Shown piece by piece: positions 40,189 through 48,972 of a DNA stretch of 64,000 nucleotides. The DNA comes from Alphaproteobacteria bacterium. GTDB lineage: Bacteria; Pseudomonadota; Alphaproteobacteria; Caulobacterales; Maricaulaceae. The first letter of the stretch is position 1. Each line of letters begins with the position of its first letter. The position numbers and the translations under genes are program-made. The notes under the pieces were generated by a model, which saw only the letters and a list, made by a program, of their open reading frames with translations, ran no database searches and had not been told where the DNA came from. The DNA is taken from contig WGNG01000014.1 of the NCBI GenBank assembly GCA_016124675.1, forward strand, positions 62,001-126,000, in the 5' to 3' direction.

Positions 40189-41325
40189 TCACCCCCGCCC
40201 CAGCGCCTCCACCAGGTCCCCGACCAGATCGTCTGCCGCTTCGATGCCGCAGGACAGGCGCACCAGATCGTCCGGGGTGGGGCTCAAGGGCCCTTCGATG
40301 GGTTTGCGGTGTTCGATCAGGCTTTCCACCCCGCCAATCGACGTGGCCTGGATGAAGACTTGCGTGCGGGCGCACAGGCGCGCGGCGGCCTCAGCCCCGC
40401 CTTTCAGGCGGATCGACAGGAGGCCGCCAAACCCGCCGGTCATCTGGCGCGCGGCGATGGCGTGTCCGGGATGGTCCGGCAGGCCGGGATAGAGGATTTG
40501 GGAGACAGCCGGGTGACCGGTCAGTGCCTGCGCGACCTGCATGGCGTTGGCGCTCTGGCGTTCGAACCGCACGAACAGTGTGCGCAAGCCCCGGATCAGC
40601 AGCCAGGATTCAAACGCGCCGGGCACCGCGCCGGTAAGGCTATGATGAGCGCAAAGCGCCTGCCAGCGCTCATCGTCGGCGCGGGTGATCACGGCGCCGG
40701 CGAGCACATCGCTGTGGCCGTTGAGATACTTCGTGGCTGAATGCATGACGAGATCAGCGCCCAGATCCAGCGCGCGCGTGGTGCAGGGCGGGGCGCAGGT
40801 GCCGTCGACGGCCAGTATGGCGCCGGCGCCATGGGCGATGTCAGCCGCACGCGCGATATCCACCAGCGACCAGAGCGGGTTGGCCGGCGTCTCGATCCAG
40901 ACAAGCTCCGTCTCACCCGGGCGCACGGCGCGGGCCAGCGCATCGGGATCGTCCGGATCGAACAGGGTGAGGATAAGGGCGCCTCTGGCCTCCAGATGCT
41001 GGAGGAGCTTCTTCGCCCCGTAATACATCTTGGTCTGCGCCACCACATGGGCGCCGGTGGGCAGGGTGGCGAACACCGCCATGGCGGCGGCAAGGCCCGA
41101 GGCGAACAGGCGCGCATCGGCGCCGCCCTCCAGCGCCGTCAGCACGGCGGCGGCGTGCGCCTGGGTCGGGCCTTCCGGGCGCAGATAATCATGCGCGCCG
41201 ATCAGGGCATTGTCGGCGCCCCGCGCATAGGTGGTCGCCGTATGCACGGGCGGGATCACCGCGCCGGTCTCGCCATCAATCCGGTGCAGCGCCTGGGCGG
41301 CGAGGGTTTCGGGGCGCTTATCCAT
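40189..41325 (-). CDS. Cys/Met-metabolism PLP enzyme (cystathionine beta-lyase/gamma-synthase-like)
   Basis: 378 residues of the trans-sulfuration fold: [11 protein letters not shown], the PLP lysine in [19 protein letters not shown] and a late GGFGGLLS motif. It acts on cystathionine, O-acyl-homoserine or a related thiol substrate; specificity cannot be told from sequence here. Its start overlaps the hemB stop by eight bases, so it is co-translated with hemB. Confidence 0.88.
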   Translation of the reverse strand: MDKRPETLAAQALHRIDGETGAVIPPVHTATTYARGADNALIGAHDYLRPEGPTQAHAAAVLTALEGGADARLFASGLAAAMAVFATLPTGAHVVAQTKMYYGAKKLLQHLEARGALILTLFDPDDPDALARAVRPGETELVWIETPANPLWSLVDIARAADIAHGAGAILAVDGTCAPPCTTRALDLGADLVMHSATKYLNGHSDVLAGAVITRADDERWQALCAHHSLTGAVPGAFESWLLIRGLRTLFVRFERQSANAMQVAQALTGHPAVSQILYPGLPDHPGHAIAARQMTGGFGGLLSIRLKGGAEAAARLCARTQVFIQATSIGGVESLIEHRKPIEGPLSPTPDDLVRLSCGIEAADDLVGDLVEALGRG

Positions 41326-42301
41326 TCAGGATTTTCGCCGCCCGTGGCGCAAAATACGTCAGCACGCCATCCGCGCCCGCGCGCTTGAAGGCCAGCAGGC
41401 TTTCGAGCATGGCGCGCTCGCCATCAATCCAGCCATTGGCGGCGGCGGCCTGGATCATGGCGTACTCGCCCGAGACCTGGAACACATAGGTGGGCAGGGC
41501 GAAGGCGGACTTCACCCGCGCCACGATGTCGAGATAGGGCATGCCCGGCTTCACCATCACCATGTCGGCGCCCTCGGCAATGTCCAGCTCCACCTCGCGC
41601 AGGGCTTCGTCGGTATTGGCCGGGTCCATCTGATAGGTCTTCTTGTCGCCTTTGAGCGCCACCGAACTGCCGATGGCGTCGCGATAGGGGCCGTAGAAGG
41701 CCGAGGCGTATTTGGCCGCGTAGGACAGGATCATCACATGCTGGAAGCCTTCGCCGTCCAGCGCCGCGCGGATGGCGCCCACCCGCCCGTCCATCATGTC
41801 GGACGGGGCGATCACGTCGCAGCCCGCCCGCGCCTGGGTGAGGGCCTGGGCGCACAGGCGCTCCACCGTGGCGTCATTGACGATCACCCCGTTCTCGATG
41901 AGCCCGTCATGGCCATGATCAGTAAAGGGATCGAGCGCCACATCGCAGATGATCCCCACCTCCGGCGCGGCGTCCTTCATCGCTTTGATGGCGTGAGCCA
42001 CAAGGCCGTCGGGATTGTCCGCCTCGCTGCCCCGGGCATCTTTTCTGGCGGCATCCACATTGGGAAACACGGCGATGGCCGGAATGCCCAGGGCGCGCGC
42101 CTCCACGGCGGCTCTGGCCGCATCGGCCACGGTCAGCCGCGTGACGCCGGGCATGGAGGCCACCGGTTCGCTGTGCGCCTTGTCGGTGACCACCAGGGTC
42201 CAGATCAGGTCATCCGGGGTCAGCGTGTTCTCGCGCATCAGCCGGCGCGACCAGTCATGCTGGCGCATGCGGCGCAGACGGGTGGTGGGAAACTGGGCCA
42301 T
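41318..42301 (-). CDS. hemB: Delta-aminolevulinic acid dehydratase (porphobilinogen synthase)
   Basis: 327 residues. Condenses two 5-aminolevulinates to porphobilinogen in heme synthesis. Schiff-base lysines sit in [15 protein letters not shown] and [11 protein letters not shown]. The metal-site loop reads [15 protein letters not shown], with Asp where zinc enzymes have Cys, so it is the magnesium/zinc-independent type common in alphaproteobacteria. Confidence 0.96.
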   Translation of the reverse strand: MAQFPTTRLRRMRQHDWSRRLMRENTLTPDDLIWTLVVTDKAHSEPVASMPGVTRLTVADAARAAVEARALGIPAIAVFPNVDAARKDARGSEADNPDGLVAHAIKAMKDAAPEVGIICDVALDPFTDHGHDGLIENGVIVNDATVERLCAQALTQARAGCDVIAPSDMMDGRVGAIRAALDGEGFQHVMILSYAAKYASAFYGPYRDAIGSSVALKGDKKTYQMDPANTDEALREVELDIAEGADMVMVKPGMPYLDIVARVKSAFALPTYVFQVSGEYAMIQAAAANGWIDGERAMLESLLAFKRAGADGVLTYFAPRAAKILNG

Positions 42302-42379
42302 GTCGGTGTATCTCGCGCTGCGTGGCTCTGGTGGGCGCAGAACACCCGGCGGCGCGCCCCTTGTCTAGGAGGTTTTCCC

Positions 42380-43516
42380 ATGCGGTTCGAACTCACCGAA
42401 GATCAGGCGATGATCCAGGACGCCGCGCGGCGCTTCGCCGACGACCAGCTCAAGCCCCACGCCGCGCAATGGGATGAGGAGAAGCATTTTCCCGTCGACG
42501 TGCTCAAAGAGGCTGCGGTCATGGGATTCGCCGGCATCTATACGCGTGAGGATGTGGGCGGATCGGGGCTGAGCCGGGTGGATGCGGCGTTGATTTTCGA
42601 ACAGCTCTCGCGCGGGTGCGTGTCCACCGCCGCCTTCATCTCCATCCACAACATGGTCAGCTGGATGATCGACAGCTGGGGCAGCGAAGACCAGCGCCAG
42701 CGCTGGCTGCCGAAACTCACCGCCATGGACATGATCGGCTCCTACTGCCTGACCGAACCGGGCTCGGGCTCGGACGCGGCCAGCCTGCGCACCAGGGCCG
42801 TGCGTGACGGCGCTGACTATGTGCTCAACGGGTCCAAGGCCTTCATCTCCGGCGCCGGGGCCAGCGATCTCTACATTGTCATGTGCCGCACGGGGGGCGA
42901 GGGCGCCAAGGGCGTCTCGGCCATCGTGGTGGAGAAGGGAACGCCGGGGCTCTCGTTTGGGGCCAACGAAAAGAAGATGGGCTGGAATTCCCAGCCCACT
43001 GCCGTGGTCAGTTTTGAAGACTGCCGCGTGCCGGTGGCGAACCGTCTGGGCGAGGAGGGGCAGGGCTTTCTGTTCGCCATGAACGGGCTCAATGGCGGGC
43101 GCATCAATATCGGCGCCTGTTCGCTCGGCGGGGCGGCGGAGGCGACGGACCTCGCCATCGCCTATGCGAAGGAACGCAGCCAGTTCGGCAAGCCGCTGGC
43201 CGAGTTCCAGGCCACCCAGTTCAAGCTTGCTGACATGGCCACCGAGCTCGAGGCGAGCCGGCTCATGCTCTTGCGCGCCGCCGATGCGCTCGACCGCAAG
43301 GACCCCGCGGCGCCGAAATACTGCGCCATGGCCAAGCGCTTCGCCACCGATCTGGGCTTCCGCATCGCCAATGAGGCGCTGCAGATCCATGGCGGCTACG
43401 GCTATCTCAAGGACTATCCGCTGGAGCGCATCGTGCGCGATCTGCGCGTCCACCAGATCCTGGAAGGCGCCAACGAGATCATGCGTGTGATCATCGCCAA
43501 GGATTTGCTGAGATAG
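42380..43516 (+). CDS. Acyl-CoA dehydrogenase (isobutyryl-CoA dehydrogenase-like)
   Basis: 378 residues. FAD-dependent alpha,beta-oxidation of a short branched acyl-CoA. Motifs: [17 protein letters not shown] (FAD/substrate), [18 protein letters not shown] and the C-terminal [10 protein letters not shown] carrying the catalytic Glu. An ideal ribosome-binding site AGGAGG lies seven bases before the ATG at 42380, which fixes the start, although the frame is open far upstream. It fits valine degradation with the 3-hydroxyisobutyryl-CoA hydrolase at 45399. The two are separated by two toxin-antitoxin modules. Confidence 0.92.
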   Translation: MRFELTEDQAMIQDAARRFADDQLKPHAAQWDEEKHFPVDVLKEAAVMGFAGIYTREDVGGSGLSRVDAALIFEQLSRGCVSTAAFISIHNMVSWMIDSWGSEDQRQRWLPKLTAMDMIGSYCLTEPGSGSDAASLRTRAVRDGADYVLNGSKAFISGAGASDLYIVMCRTGGEGAKGVSAIVVEKGTPGLSFGANEKKMGWNSQPTAVVSFEDCRVPVANRLGEEGQGFLFAMNGLNGGRINIGACSLGGAAEATDLAIAYAKERSQFGKPLAEFQATQFKLADMATELEASRLMLLRAADALDRKDPAAPKYCAMAKRFATDLGFRIANEALQIHGGYGYLKDYPLERIVRDLRVHQILEGANEIMRVIIAKDLLR

Positions 43517-43531
43517 CGTCGCGCGGCGCGG

Positions 43532-43560
43532 CCCGGCGCGCGTCAGGCGGACGCGCCGGG
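43532..43560. terminator. Hairpin between convergent genes, probable bidirectional terminator
   Basis: CCCGGCGCG (43532-43540) and CGCGCCGGG (43552-43560) form a perfect nine-pair stem with an 11-base loop, between the acyl-CoA dehydrogenase stop and the toxin gene stop. No T-tract follows on either side. Confidence 0.5.
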
Positions 43561-43565
43561 GCCGG

Positions 43566-43988
43566 TCAGGGCGCCTCGGTCCAGGGATTGATCACGGTCA
43601 GGCCGGCCGCCCGGAACGCGCTGGCATCGCGCGACGCCACGGCGAACCCGTGCGCGGCGGCGATCCCGGCGATATAGCCGTCGGCCGCGGGGAAGCCTTT
43701 TCCGGCCGCACGGGCCTGGACCGCGAGTTCGGCGTAACTCTGCGCGGCAGGAACGTCGAAGGGCAGGATCCGGGTGGAGAATTCATGCAGCAGGGCGTCA
43801 ACCCGGGTCGCCAGCAGCTCCTTCCGCTTGCCGTCGGGCAGGACGCCAACGCCGAATAGAAGTTCGGCCACTGTGACACTGGACAGGAACAACGCCTCGC
43901 CCGCGTGTGCGTCGATCCACGCACGAACCAAAGGGTGGGGTTCAGGCTTGATCGCCTCGGAAACGACATTGGTGTCGAGGACGATCAT
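43566..43988 (-). CDS. PIN-domain toxin of a VapC/FitB type
   Basis: 140 residues. The N-terminal MIVLDTNVVSEAIKPEP has the first catalytic Asp (Asp5) and the conserved Glu. A central VAELLFGVG follows, then GFPAADGYIAGIAAAHGFAVASRDASAF with the remaining acidic residues. An Mg-dependent RNase inhibited by the antitoxin encoded 12 bases upstream. Same strand and adjacent, so a type II module. Confidence 0.9.
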   Translation of the reverse strand: MIVLDTNVVSEAIKPEPHPLVRAWIDAHAGEALFLSSVTVAELLFGVGVLPDGKRKELLATRVDALLHEFSTRILPFDVPAAQSYAELAVQARAAGKGFPAADGYIAGIAAAHGFAVASRDASAFRAAGLTVINPWTEAP

Positions 43989-44000
43989 TGGAGACGTCCG

Positions 44001-44255
44001 TCAATCAAACTTCATGGGCTCGGCCGGGCGCTTGTCGCGGGTCAGTTCCAACGCCTCGATATCGGCGTTTGTCAGGCCCAATCTCCGGCTCGTTTCCGCC
44101 AACGCCGTACCCAACCCCTTGCGGCCCTCGGGATGAACCGCTGCTTCCAGAATGGCGCGCATTTCCGCTTCCGTGCTGCGATTATGCTGTGCGGCGCGGA
44201 TTTTCAGCGCGCGGTGCACGTCGTCGGGAAGATTGCGAATGGTGACAGCCGCCAT
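44001..44255 (-). CDS. FitA-like ribbon-helix-helix antitoxin
   Basis: 84 residues. AAVTIRNLPDDVHRALKIRA is the FitA/Arc ribbon-helix-helix DNA-binding signature, and HNRSTEAEMRAILEAAV completes the domain. The C-terminus (about 45-84) should bind and block the PIN toxin. A perfect 29-base palindrome just upstream is the likely autoregulatory operator. Confidence 0.9.
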   Translation of the reverse strand: MAAVTIRNLPDDVHRALKIRAAQHNRSTEAEMRAILEAAVHPEGRKGLGTALAETSRRLGLTNADIEALELTRDKRPAEPMKFD

Positions 44256-44278
44256 GATGACGCTCTCCGGAACCTGAT

Positions 44279-44307
44279 AGCAATGCCATCATTATGATGG
44301 CATTGCT
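44279..44307. promoter_or_regulatory. Palindromic operator of the FitAB-like module
   Basis: AGCAATGCCATCAT, one central T, then its exact reverse complement: a 14-base-pair perfect palindrome 24 bases upstream of the antitoxin start. Such sites are bound by FitA/VapB-type antitoxin-toxin complexes for conditional autoregulation. Confidence 0.75.
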
Positions 44308-44451
44308 GGCGAATTTCAAGCTGTTGCCGGGCAGGGGGCGATCAGAAGCGGCCCCGCCGATCTTATCTGCTGTGCGGGTTTGTCGCCGCAGGTCTGCCGC
44401 GCCGCTGCCGCTTGCGGCCCACAGATTTAACGCTCGCAGACCGCCCTTTGA

Positions 44452-44508
44452 TTGAATTTAACCCGGTTCTCCGCCATAATGGTCAGGCTTCTGATCAGAT
44501 ATCTGACC
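44452..44508 (+). promoter_or_regulatory. Promoter and overlapping operator of the Phd-VapC module
   Basis: -35 TTGAAT (44452-44457), 17-base spacer, -10 CATAAT (44475-44480). The predicted transcript start near 44487 lies within nested palindromes: GGTCAG/CTGACC (44481-44486 and 44503-44508), TCTGATCAGA (44490-44499) and AGATATCT (44497-44504). This is a classic arrangement for antitoxin autorepression. Confidence 0.65.
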
Positions 44509-44530
44509 AGAATGCACAAAGCCAAGGCCC

Positions 44531-44983
44531 ATGAAATTCGTCGGCGTGCTGGAAGCCAAAACCCATCTGTCGCGCCTGCTCGACGAGCTGGAGCGCACGG
44601 GCGAGCCGCTGGTGATCACCCGTCACGGCAAGCCGGTGGCGACGATTTATGCGGCTGAGCCGCCCGACGCCGCTGGCGGCGTGGCCGATGGCGACGGTCA
44701 GGCTGTGTTCGAGGGCGGGGCCGGCGCCGAGTCCGATCCCTATGCCGAGGCAGAGGCGATGCTCAAGGCGGATCCGGGACTCCGCGAACGGCTGCGCGCC
44801 GGGCTTAAAGGCCTGTCCGGCGGCAAACCTCCGCAGCCGCGCCCGCGCAAGCTGTCGGGGCCGGAATTGCTGGAGAAGATCAAGGCGCTGCAGGCCCAGT
44901 TGGAACCCGATCCTGAACTCGATGCGATGAGCTGGGAGGAACTCAAGGAGCTGATACGCTCGTGTCCGGGCGGTCTGGCTTGA
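44531..44983 (+). CDS. Phd/YefM-family antitoxin with an extended C-terminal region
   Basis: 150 residues. The N-terminal fold is KFVGVLEAKTHLSRLLDELE...GEPLVITRHGKPVATI, the Phd/YefM DNA-binding domain. A further 100 residues follow, rich in Ala/Gly/Glu/Pro (LKADPGLRERLRAGLKGLSG), with a charged helical end. That is much longer than the usual 80-90 residues. The toxin gene overlaps its last 22 bases. Confidence 0.82.
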   Translation: MKFVGVLEAKTHLSRLLDELERTGEPLVITRHGKPVATIYAAEPPDAAGGVADGDGQAVFEGGAGAESDPYAEAEAMLKADPGLRERLRAGLKGLSGGKPPQPRPRKLSGPELLEKIKALQAQLEPDPELDAMSWEELKELIRSCPGGLA

Positions 44984-45384
44984 TTGTGATGGATGCATCG
45001 GCTGCGGCGTCACTTGTGTTGCCGTCTCAGGAGACGCGCGCGTCCCGCACGCTGCTGGACCCGAATTCCCGCGCGCGCTTCGTGGCGCCAGACATTTTTC
45101 TTTGGGAAACCTACAATCTCGTGGTCCGCTATGCGCGCACTCACAAGACCAATGCCGCGCCCCTGGTTGAGGCTGTCGATGCGCTGGATGTTGAGACATG
45201 GCCCTGCCTGACACGGCCCCAGATCGCCGGGCTGATGGATCTGGGCCTGACTGAAAACCTCTCCCTCTTCGACGCCGCCTGTCTCGCCCTTGCCCTCGCC
45301 CTTGACGCCCCGCTGGCGACGCGCGATGCGGGGCTGTTGAAGGCGTCTGCCCTGGCGGGCGCGCCATATCTGGATTTGCGCTGA
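44962..45384 (+). CDS. VapC-type PIN-domain toxin
   Basis: 140 residues. IVMDASAAASLVLPSQ carries the first catalytic Asp, then FLWETYNLVVRYAR and LSLFDAACLALALALDAPLATRDAGLLKA with the later acidic residues. The GTG at 44962 is the furthest plausible start; an ATG at 44989 would delete the beginning of the first strand. Overlaps the antitoxin, forming a type II toxin-antitoxin pair on the opposite strand to the FitAB-like module. Confidence 0.85.
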   Translation: MSGRSGLIVMDASAAASLVLPSQETRASRTLLDPNSRARFVAPDIFLWETYNLVVRYARTHKTNAAPLVEAVDALDVETWPCLTRPQIAGLMDLGLTENLSLFDAACLALALALDAPLATRDAGLLKASALAGAPYLDLR

Positions 45385-45398
45385 ACAGGACCGACCCC

Positions 45399-46445
45399 AT
45401 GACCGACGAATTGATCATCCGCCGCGCCGGCGATGTCGGCCGGATCACCCTGAACCGCCCCGGCGCGCTCAATGCGCTCAATCAGGCCATGGTGGACGGC
45501 ATGACCGCCGCGCTTCTCGACTGGCGCGATGATGCGGAGGTCAAGGCGGTCGTGGTCGACGGCGCGGGCGAGAAGGGGTTCTGCGCCGGGGGCGATATCC
45601 GCATGCTCACAGAAAGCGGCAAGGCGGGCGACGGGCGCGCCTGGCGCTTCTGGCGCGACGAATACCGGCTCAACACCCTCATCGCCGAATACCCCAAGCC
45701 GTATATCGCCCTCATTGACGGCATCACCATGGGCGGCGGGGTCGGCGTGTCGGTGCATGGCGATTTCCGCGTGGCGGGCGACAGAACGGTGTTCGCCATG
45801 CCCGAAACCGGCATCGGCTTTCACCCCGATGTGGGCGGCGCCTATTTCCTGCCGCGCCTCATCGGCGAGATCGGGACCTGGATGGGCCTCACCGGCGCGC
45901 GCCTCAAAGCGGCCGACTGTATCCTCACCGGCGTGGCGACCCATTACGTGCCCAGCGAGCAGCGCCAGGCGCTGATTGATGCGCTGGAAGGCACGGCGCT
46001 GGATCATGACGGCGAGGCGGTGGAGGCGCTGCTGGACCGGTTCGCCGCAGATCCCGGCGCTTCGGACCTGTCGCTGACCCGGGCGCTCATCGACAGCGCG
46101 TTTGCGGGTGATGATGTGGACGCCATGGCCGGGCGCCTGGAAGCGGCGGGCGATGCCTGGTCGCTGCGCCAGCTGGAGGTGCTGCGGTCGAAATCCCCCA
46201 CCGCCTGCAAGCTGACGCTGGCGGCCCTGCGCCGGGGGGCGAATCTGAGCTTGCGCGAGGTCATGACCCAGGACCTGCGCGTCTCCATCCGCTGCCTCGA
46301 TGCAGGATCGGACTTTTATGAGGGCGTGCGCGCAGTGATCGTGGACAAGGACAACGCCCCGCGCTGGGCGCCGGCCCCGGGCGATGTATCGGGCTGGTTC
46401 GCGCCGCTGCCCGATGACGCGGAGATGAGCTTTCTGGAGGGTTAG
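45399..46445 (+). CDS. 3-hydroxyisobutyryl-CoA hydrolase
   Basis: 348 residues of the ECH_2 branch of the crotonase family. LNRPGALNALNQAMVDGM, GEKGFCAGGDIRML, GITMGGGVGVSVHGDFR and FAMPETGIGFHPDVGGAYFL with the catalytic Glu/Asp pair. It removes CoA from 3-hydroxyisobutyryl-CoA in valine catabolism. Its probable pathway partner (acyl-CoA dehydrogenase, 42380) lies upstream across the toxin-antitoxin island. Confidence 0.9.
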   Translation: MTDELIIRRAGDVGRITLNRPGALNALNQAMVDGMTAALLDWRDDAEVKAVVVDGAGEKGFCAGGDIRMLTESGKAGDGRAWRFWRDEYRLNTLIAEYPKPYIALIDGITMGGGVGVSVHGDFRVAGDRTVFAMPETGIGFHPDVGGAYFLPRLIGEIGTWMGLTGARLKAADCILTGVATHYVPSEQRQALIDALEGTALDHDGEAVEALLDRFAADPGASDLSLTRALIDSAFAGDDVDAMAGRLEAAGDAWSLRQLEVLRSKSPTACKLTLAALRRGANLSLREVMTQDLRVSIRCLDAGSDFYEGVRAVIVDKDNAPRWAPAPGDVSGWFAPLPDDAEMSFLEG

Positions 46446-46537
46446 GGCGCATTGCCGCACCGGCCTGGGCGTGCGCGACGCACGCCGTTTTGATAGACTG
46501 GAGATCTGTGGACGGCTTCAGCTATCAGGAGCGCGAC

Positions 46538-47119
46538 ATGGCCCGCATCTGCCTTATCAACGCCCATCCAGACCCGGCGCCGGAGCGCTTCTGCCATGCG
46601 CTGGCGAATGCCTATCAGGCGGGGGCGGCCGCCGCTGGACACGAGGTCAGCCGGTTTGACGCCGGCGCCCTCGACTATGGTTTTCTCACCACAGCGCAGG
46701 CCTTCACCGAAGCGCCGGCGGCGCCGGTGCGCGCCGTCCAGGACGCGCTGGCGGCTGCGGGCCATCTGGTGATGATCTATCCGCTCTGGCTGGGAACGCT
46801 GCCCGCCCGCTCCAAGGCGCTGCTGGAGCAATTGGGCCGGGCGAACTTCTTTCTTGATACCGGCTCGGACAGCTCCAGATGGCCGGCGCGCAAGATGAGC
46901 GGCAAGTCCGCGCGCCTGATCGTGACGATGGGCATGCCGGCCACGATCTACCGGCTGGTGTTCCGCGCCCATTCGCTCAAGGCGCTGGAGACCGGCGTGC
47001 TGGGGCTGGCGGGCTTCAAGCCGGTGCGCAGCACGGTGTTCGGCATGGTGGAGGCGAGCGCCGCGCGCCGCGCCGCCATGCTGGAGACGGCCGGGAAGCT
47101 CGGCGCGCTGGCGCGATAG
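46538..47119 (+). CDS. Flavodoxin-like NAD(P)H:quinone oxidoreductase
   Basis: 193 residues. MARICLINAHPDPAPERFCHAL begins the Flavodoxin_2 fold (FMN phosphate loop), followed by LVMIYPLWLGTLPARSKALLEQ, the typical YPLWW-like active-site region. Likely two-electron quinone reduction. GGAG lies seven bases before the ATG at 46538, which I prefer over a start 16 codons upstream. Confidence 0.85.
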   Translation: MARICLINAHPDPAPERFCHALANAYQAGAAAAGHEVSRFDAGALDYGFLTTAQAFTEAPAAPVRAVQDALAAAGHLVMIYPLWLGTLPARSKALLEQLGRANFFLDTGSDSSRWPARKMSGKSARLIVTMGMPATIYRLVFRAHSLKALETGVLGLAGFKPVRSTVFGMVEASAARRAAMLETAGKLGALAR

Positions 47120-47191
47120 GACCCTGCGAGCGCTTGATCACGCCGCCCATACCGGCGACACTCGGATTAACGCCAGGCCGGGGAGGGCGAC

Positions 47192-47509
47192 ATGGATTTT
47201 CTTCAACAGGTGCTGGATTTTTTCCGCGCCGGATTCAATCAGGTCAATGCGGTTCAGGGGCTGATCATTGCTCTGGTCGCGGCGCTCCTGCTGCCCCGCC
47301 TGGCGCGCCTGCCCATGTTCGTCGTCGCCGCCGCGCTGGTGCATGTGATCGTGGACACGCTGCTGCCGGTGCTGTCGGGCGGCGGCGCGATCACCTTGCC
47401 GCAAGTGCTGGAACTGAGATTCTGGCGCTATGTGGCCACGCTGCTTGCCGGTTATCTGATCGTGATCCTCATCCTCGGTTTCCTCAAGCGCCTGCTACTC
47501 CGGCGGTAA
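47192..47509 (+). CDS. Small three-helix membrane protein, paralogue of the next gene
   Basis: 105 residues, about three membrane helices. The second half reads HVIVDTLLPVLSGGGAITLP, then RYVATLLAGYLIVILILG and a basic end KRLLLRR. It aligns with the following protein (HVVVDVVLPMV..., YAAFLALGYFVAITVLS..., KSVLLPRR). No known family assigned. Confidence 0.65.
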   Translation: MDFLQQVLDFFRAGFNQVNAVQGLIIALVAALLLPRLARLPMFVVAAALVHVIVDTLLPVLSGGGAITLPQVLELRFWRYVATLLAGYLIVILILGFLKRLLLRR

Positions 47510-47660
47510 ATCCCTCTCCGGGCCCCAGGCGCGCCATCAAAGACACACTACTGGCGCGCGACGCCACTGAACCGGTTTATTTTGCCTTGCTTTTTGTTAA
47601 GGTTTTGGCAGTCTCCCGCCATGCTTGGCCTGAGGGAGGCTTTGAAGCGAGGGGAATGTT

Positions 47661-48041
47661 ATGGAATTCGTAGATATGATCTGGGGCTATGTGGCGCCCG
47701 TTTGGAATTGGCTGGTCGCTGGGCTGGCCGTTCACGGGCCCAAGACTGCGGCCTGTGACATCAACTGGACCTTCCTGGGTCTGCAGATGGGCGTGATCGC
47801 GCTGGTCATGGCGCTGTTGATGCAGCAATACGGCGCCATCCTGATCTTCACCATCCTGGGCGTGATCGTGCATGTGGTGGTCGATGTGGTGCTGCCGATG
47901 GTGAGGACCAGTGCTCCCTTCAATCTGCCGCCGGTGACCGAGATGCCCTATCTGCAATACGCTGCCTTCCTGGCGCTGGGCTATTTCGTCGCCATCACCG
48001 TGCTGTCGATCATCAAGTCGGTCCTGCTGCCGCGCCGCTAG
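47661..48041 (+). CDS. Small membrane protein, paralogue of the preceding gene
   Basis: 126 residues with three to four membrane helices. It shares with the preceding protein the HV(I/V)VD motif after a hydrophobic helix, a short Pro-containing loop and the C-terminal KxxLLxRR. GAGGGG lies seven bases before the ATG. Function unknown; a tandem duplication of a short membrane gene. Confidence 0.65.
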   Translation: MEFVDMIWGYVAPVWNWLVAGLAVHGPKTAACDINWTFLGLQMGVIALVMALLMQQYGAILIFTILGVIVHVVVDVVLPMVRTSAPFNLPPVTEMPYLQYAAFLALGYFVAITVLSIIKSVLLPRR

Positions 48042-48168
48042 GGGCCCACGAACGGCCTGACTGCATCGCCGCCGGGCGCCGCGTGACCGCGCGCCCGGCG
48101 GTTTTGCGTGTCTTGGCGCAAGGTCCCCGGCGCGCTAAGCCTGAATCACGCAAACAGGAGAGCGCCCC

Positions 48169-48963
48169 ATGGCCCAGGAAGACGACGTCCAGCTTGATGT
48201 GACCCGCGCCGGGGTGGCGGTGATCACGCTCAACCGGCCCGACAGGCACAACGCCTTCAACGCCGACGTGGTCGCGCGCCTGTCCGACATTTTCGAAACG
48301 CTGCGCACCAATGCGCAGGTGCGCATCGTCTTCCTGCGCGGGGCCGGGCGCAGCTTCTCGGCCGGCGCCGATCTCGAATGGATGAAGGCCGCCGCCGACT
48401 GGACCCATTCGGACAATGAAGAGGATGCGCTGGGCCTGGCGCGCATGCTGCACCGGCTCCACGACCTGCCCCAGATCACCGTGGCGCTGGTGCATGGCGC
48501 GGCCATGGGCGGCGGCGCCGGGCTGATGGCGGCCTGCGATATCGCCGTGGCGGTCAGGGACGCCAAGATACGCTTTTCCGAAGTGCGCCTGGGCCTGACG
48601 CCGGCCACCATCTCGCCCTTCGTGGTGCGCGCCATCGGCCCGCGCTACGCGCGCGCACTCTTCATCACCGGCGAGGGGTTTGACGGTGACTTCGCCCACA
48701 AGATCGGCCTTGCCCAGTATGTCGTCGGCAGCGCTGAAGAGCTGGACGACATGATGGAGCATATCGCCAAGCTGGCCTTCGACGCCGCGCCGGGCGCGGT
48801 GCGCGACGCCAAGGCGCTCGTCGATATGGTGGCGGGCGAGGACATTGATGATGGCCTGATGCGCAAGACCGCCCACAAAATCGCCGACCGCCGCGTCAGT
48901 GACGAGGGCCGCGAGGGCCTGGCGGCCTTCCTGGAGAAGCGCAAGCCGTACTGGCTGGACTAG
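48169..48963 (+). CDS. Methylglutaconyl-CoA hydratase-like enoyl-CoA hydratase
   Basis: 264 residues, crotonase fold. LNRPDRHNAFNADVV, GRSFSAGADLEWMK (the ADLEWMK is characteristic of methylglutaconyl-CoA hydratase/LiuC), GAAMGGGAGLMAACD and FSEVRLGLTPATISPFV with the catalytic Glu. In leucine catabolism it hydrates 3-methylglutaconyl-CoA to HMG-CoA. Near the methylcrotonyl-CoA carboxylase alpha gene (49892), with a DUF817 gene between. Confidence 0.87.
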   Translation: MAQEDDVQLDVTRAGVAVITLNRPDRHNAFNADVVARLSDIFETLRTNAQVRIVFLRGAGRSFSAGADLEWMKAAADWTHSDNEEDALGLARMLHRLHDLPQITVALVHGAAMGGGAGLMAACDIAVAVRDAKIRFSEVRLGLTPATISPFVVRAIGPRYARALFITGEGFDGDFAHKIGLAQYVVGSAEELDDMMEHIAKLAFDAAPGAVRDAKALVDMVAGEDIDDGLMRKTAHKIADRRVSDEGREGLAAFLEKRKPYWLD

Positions 48964-48972
48964 GGCGTCCCC

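Noticed and set aside
41231-42379. Upstream in-frame extension of the acyl-CoA dehydrogenase
   Set aside because: The AGGAGG site and family N-terminus fix the start at 42380; the extension runs antisense through hemB.
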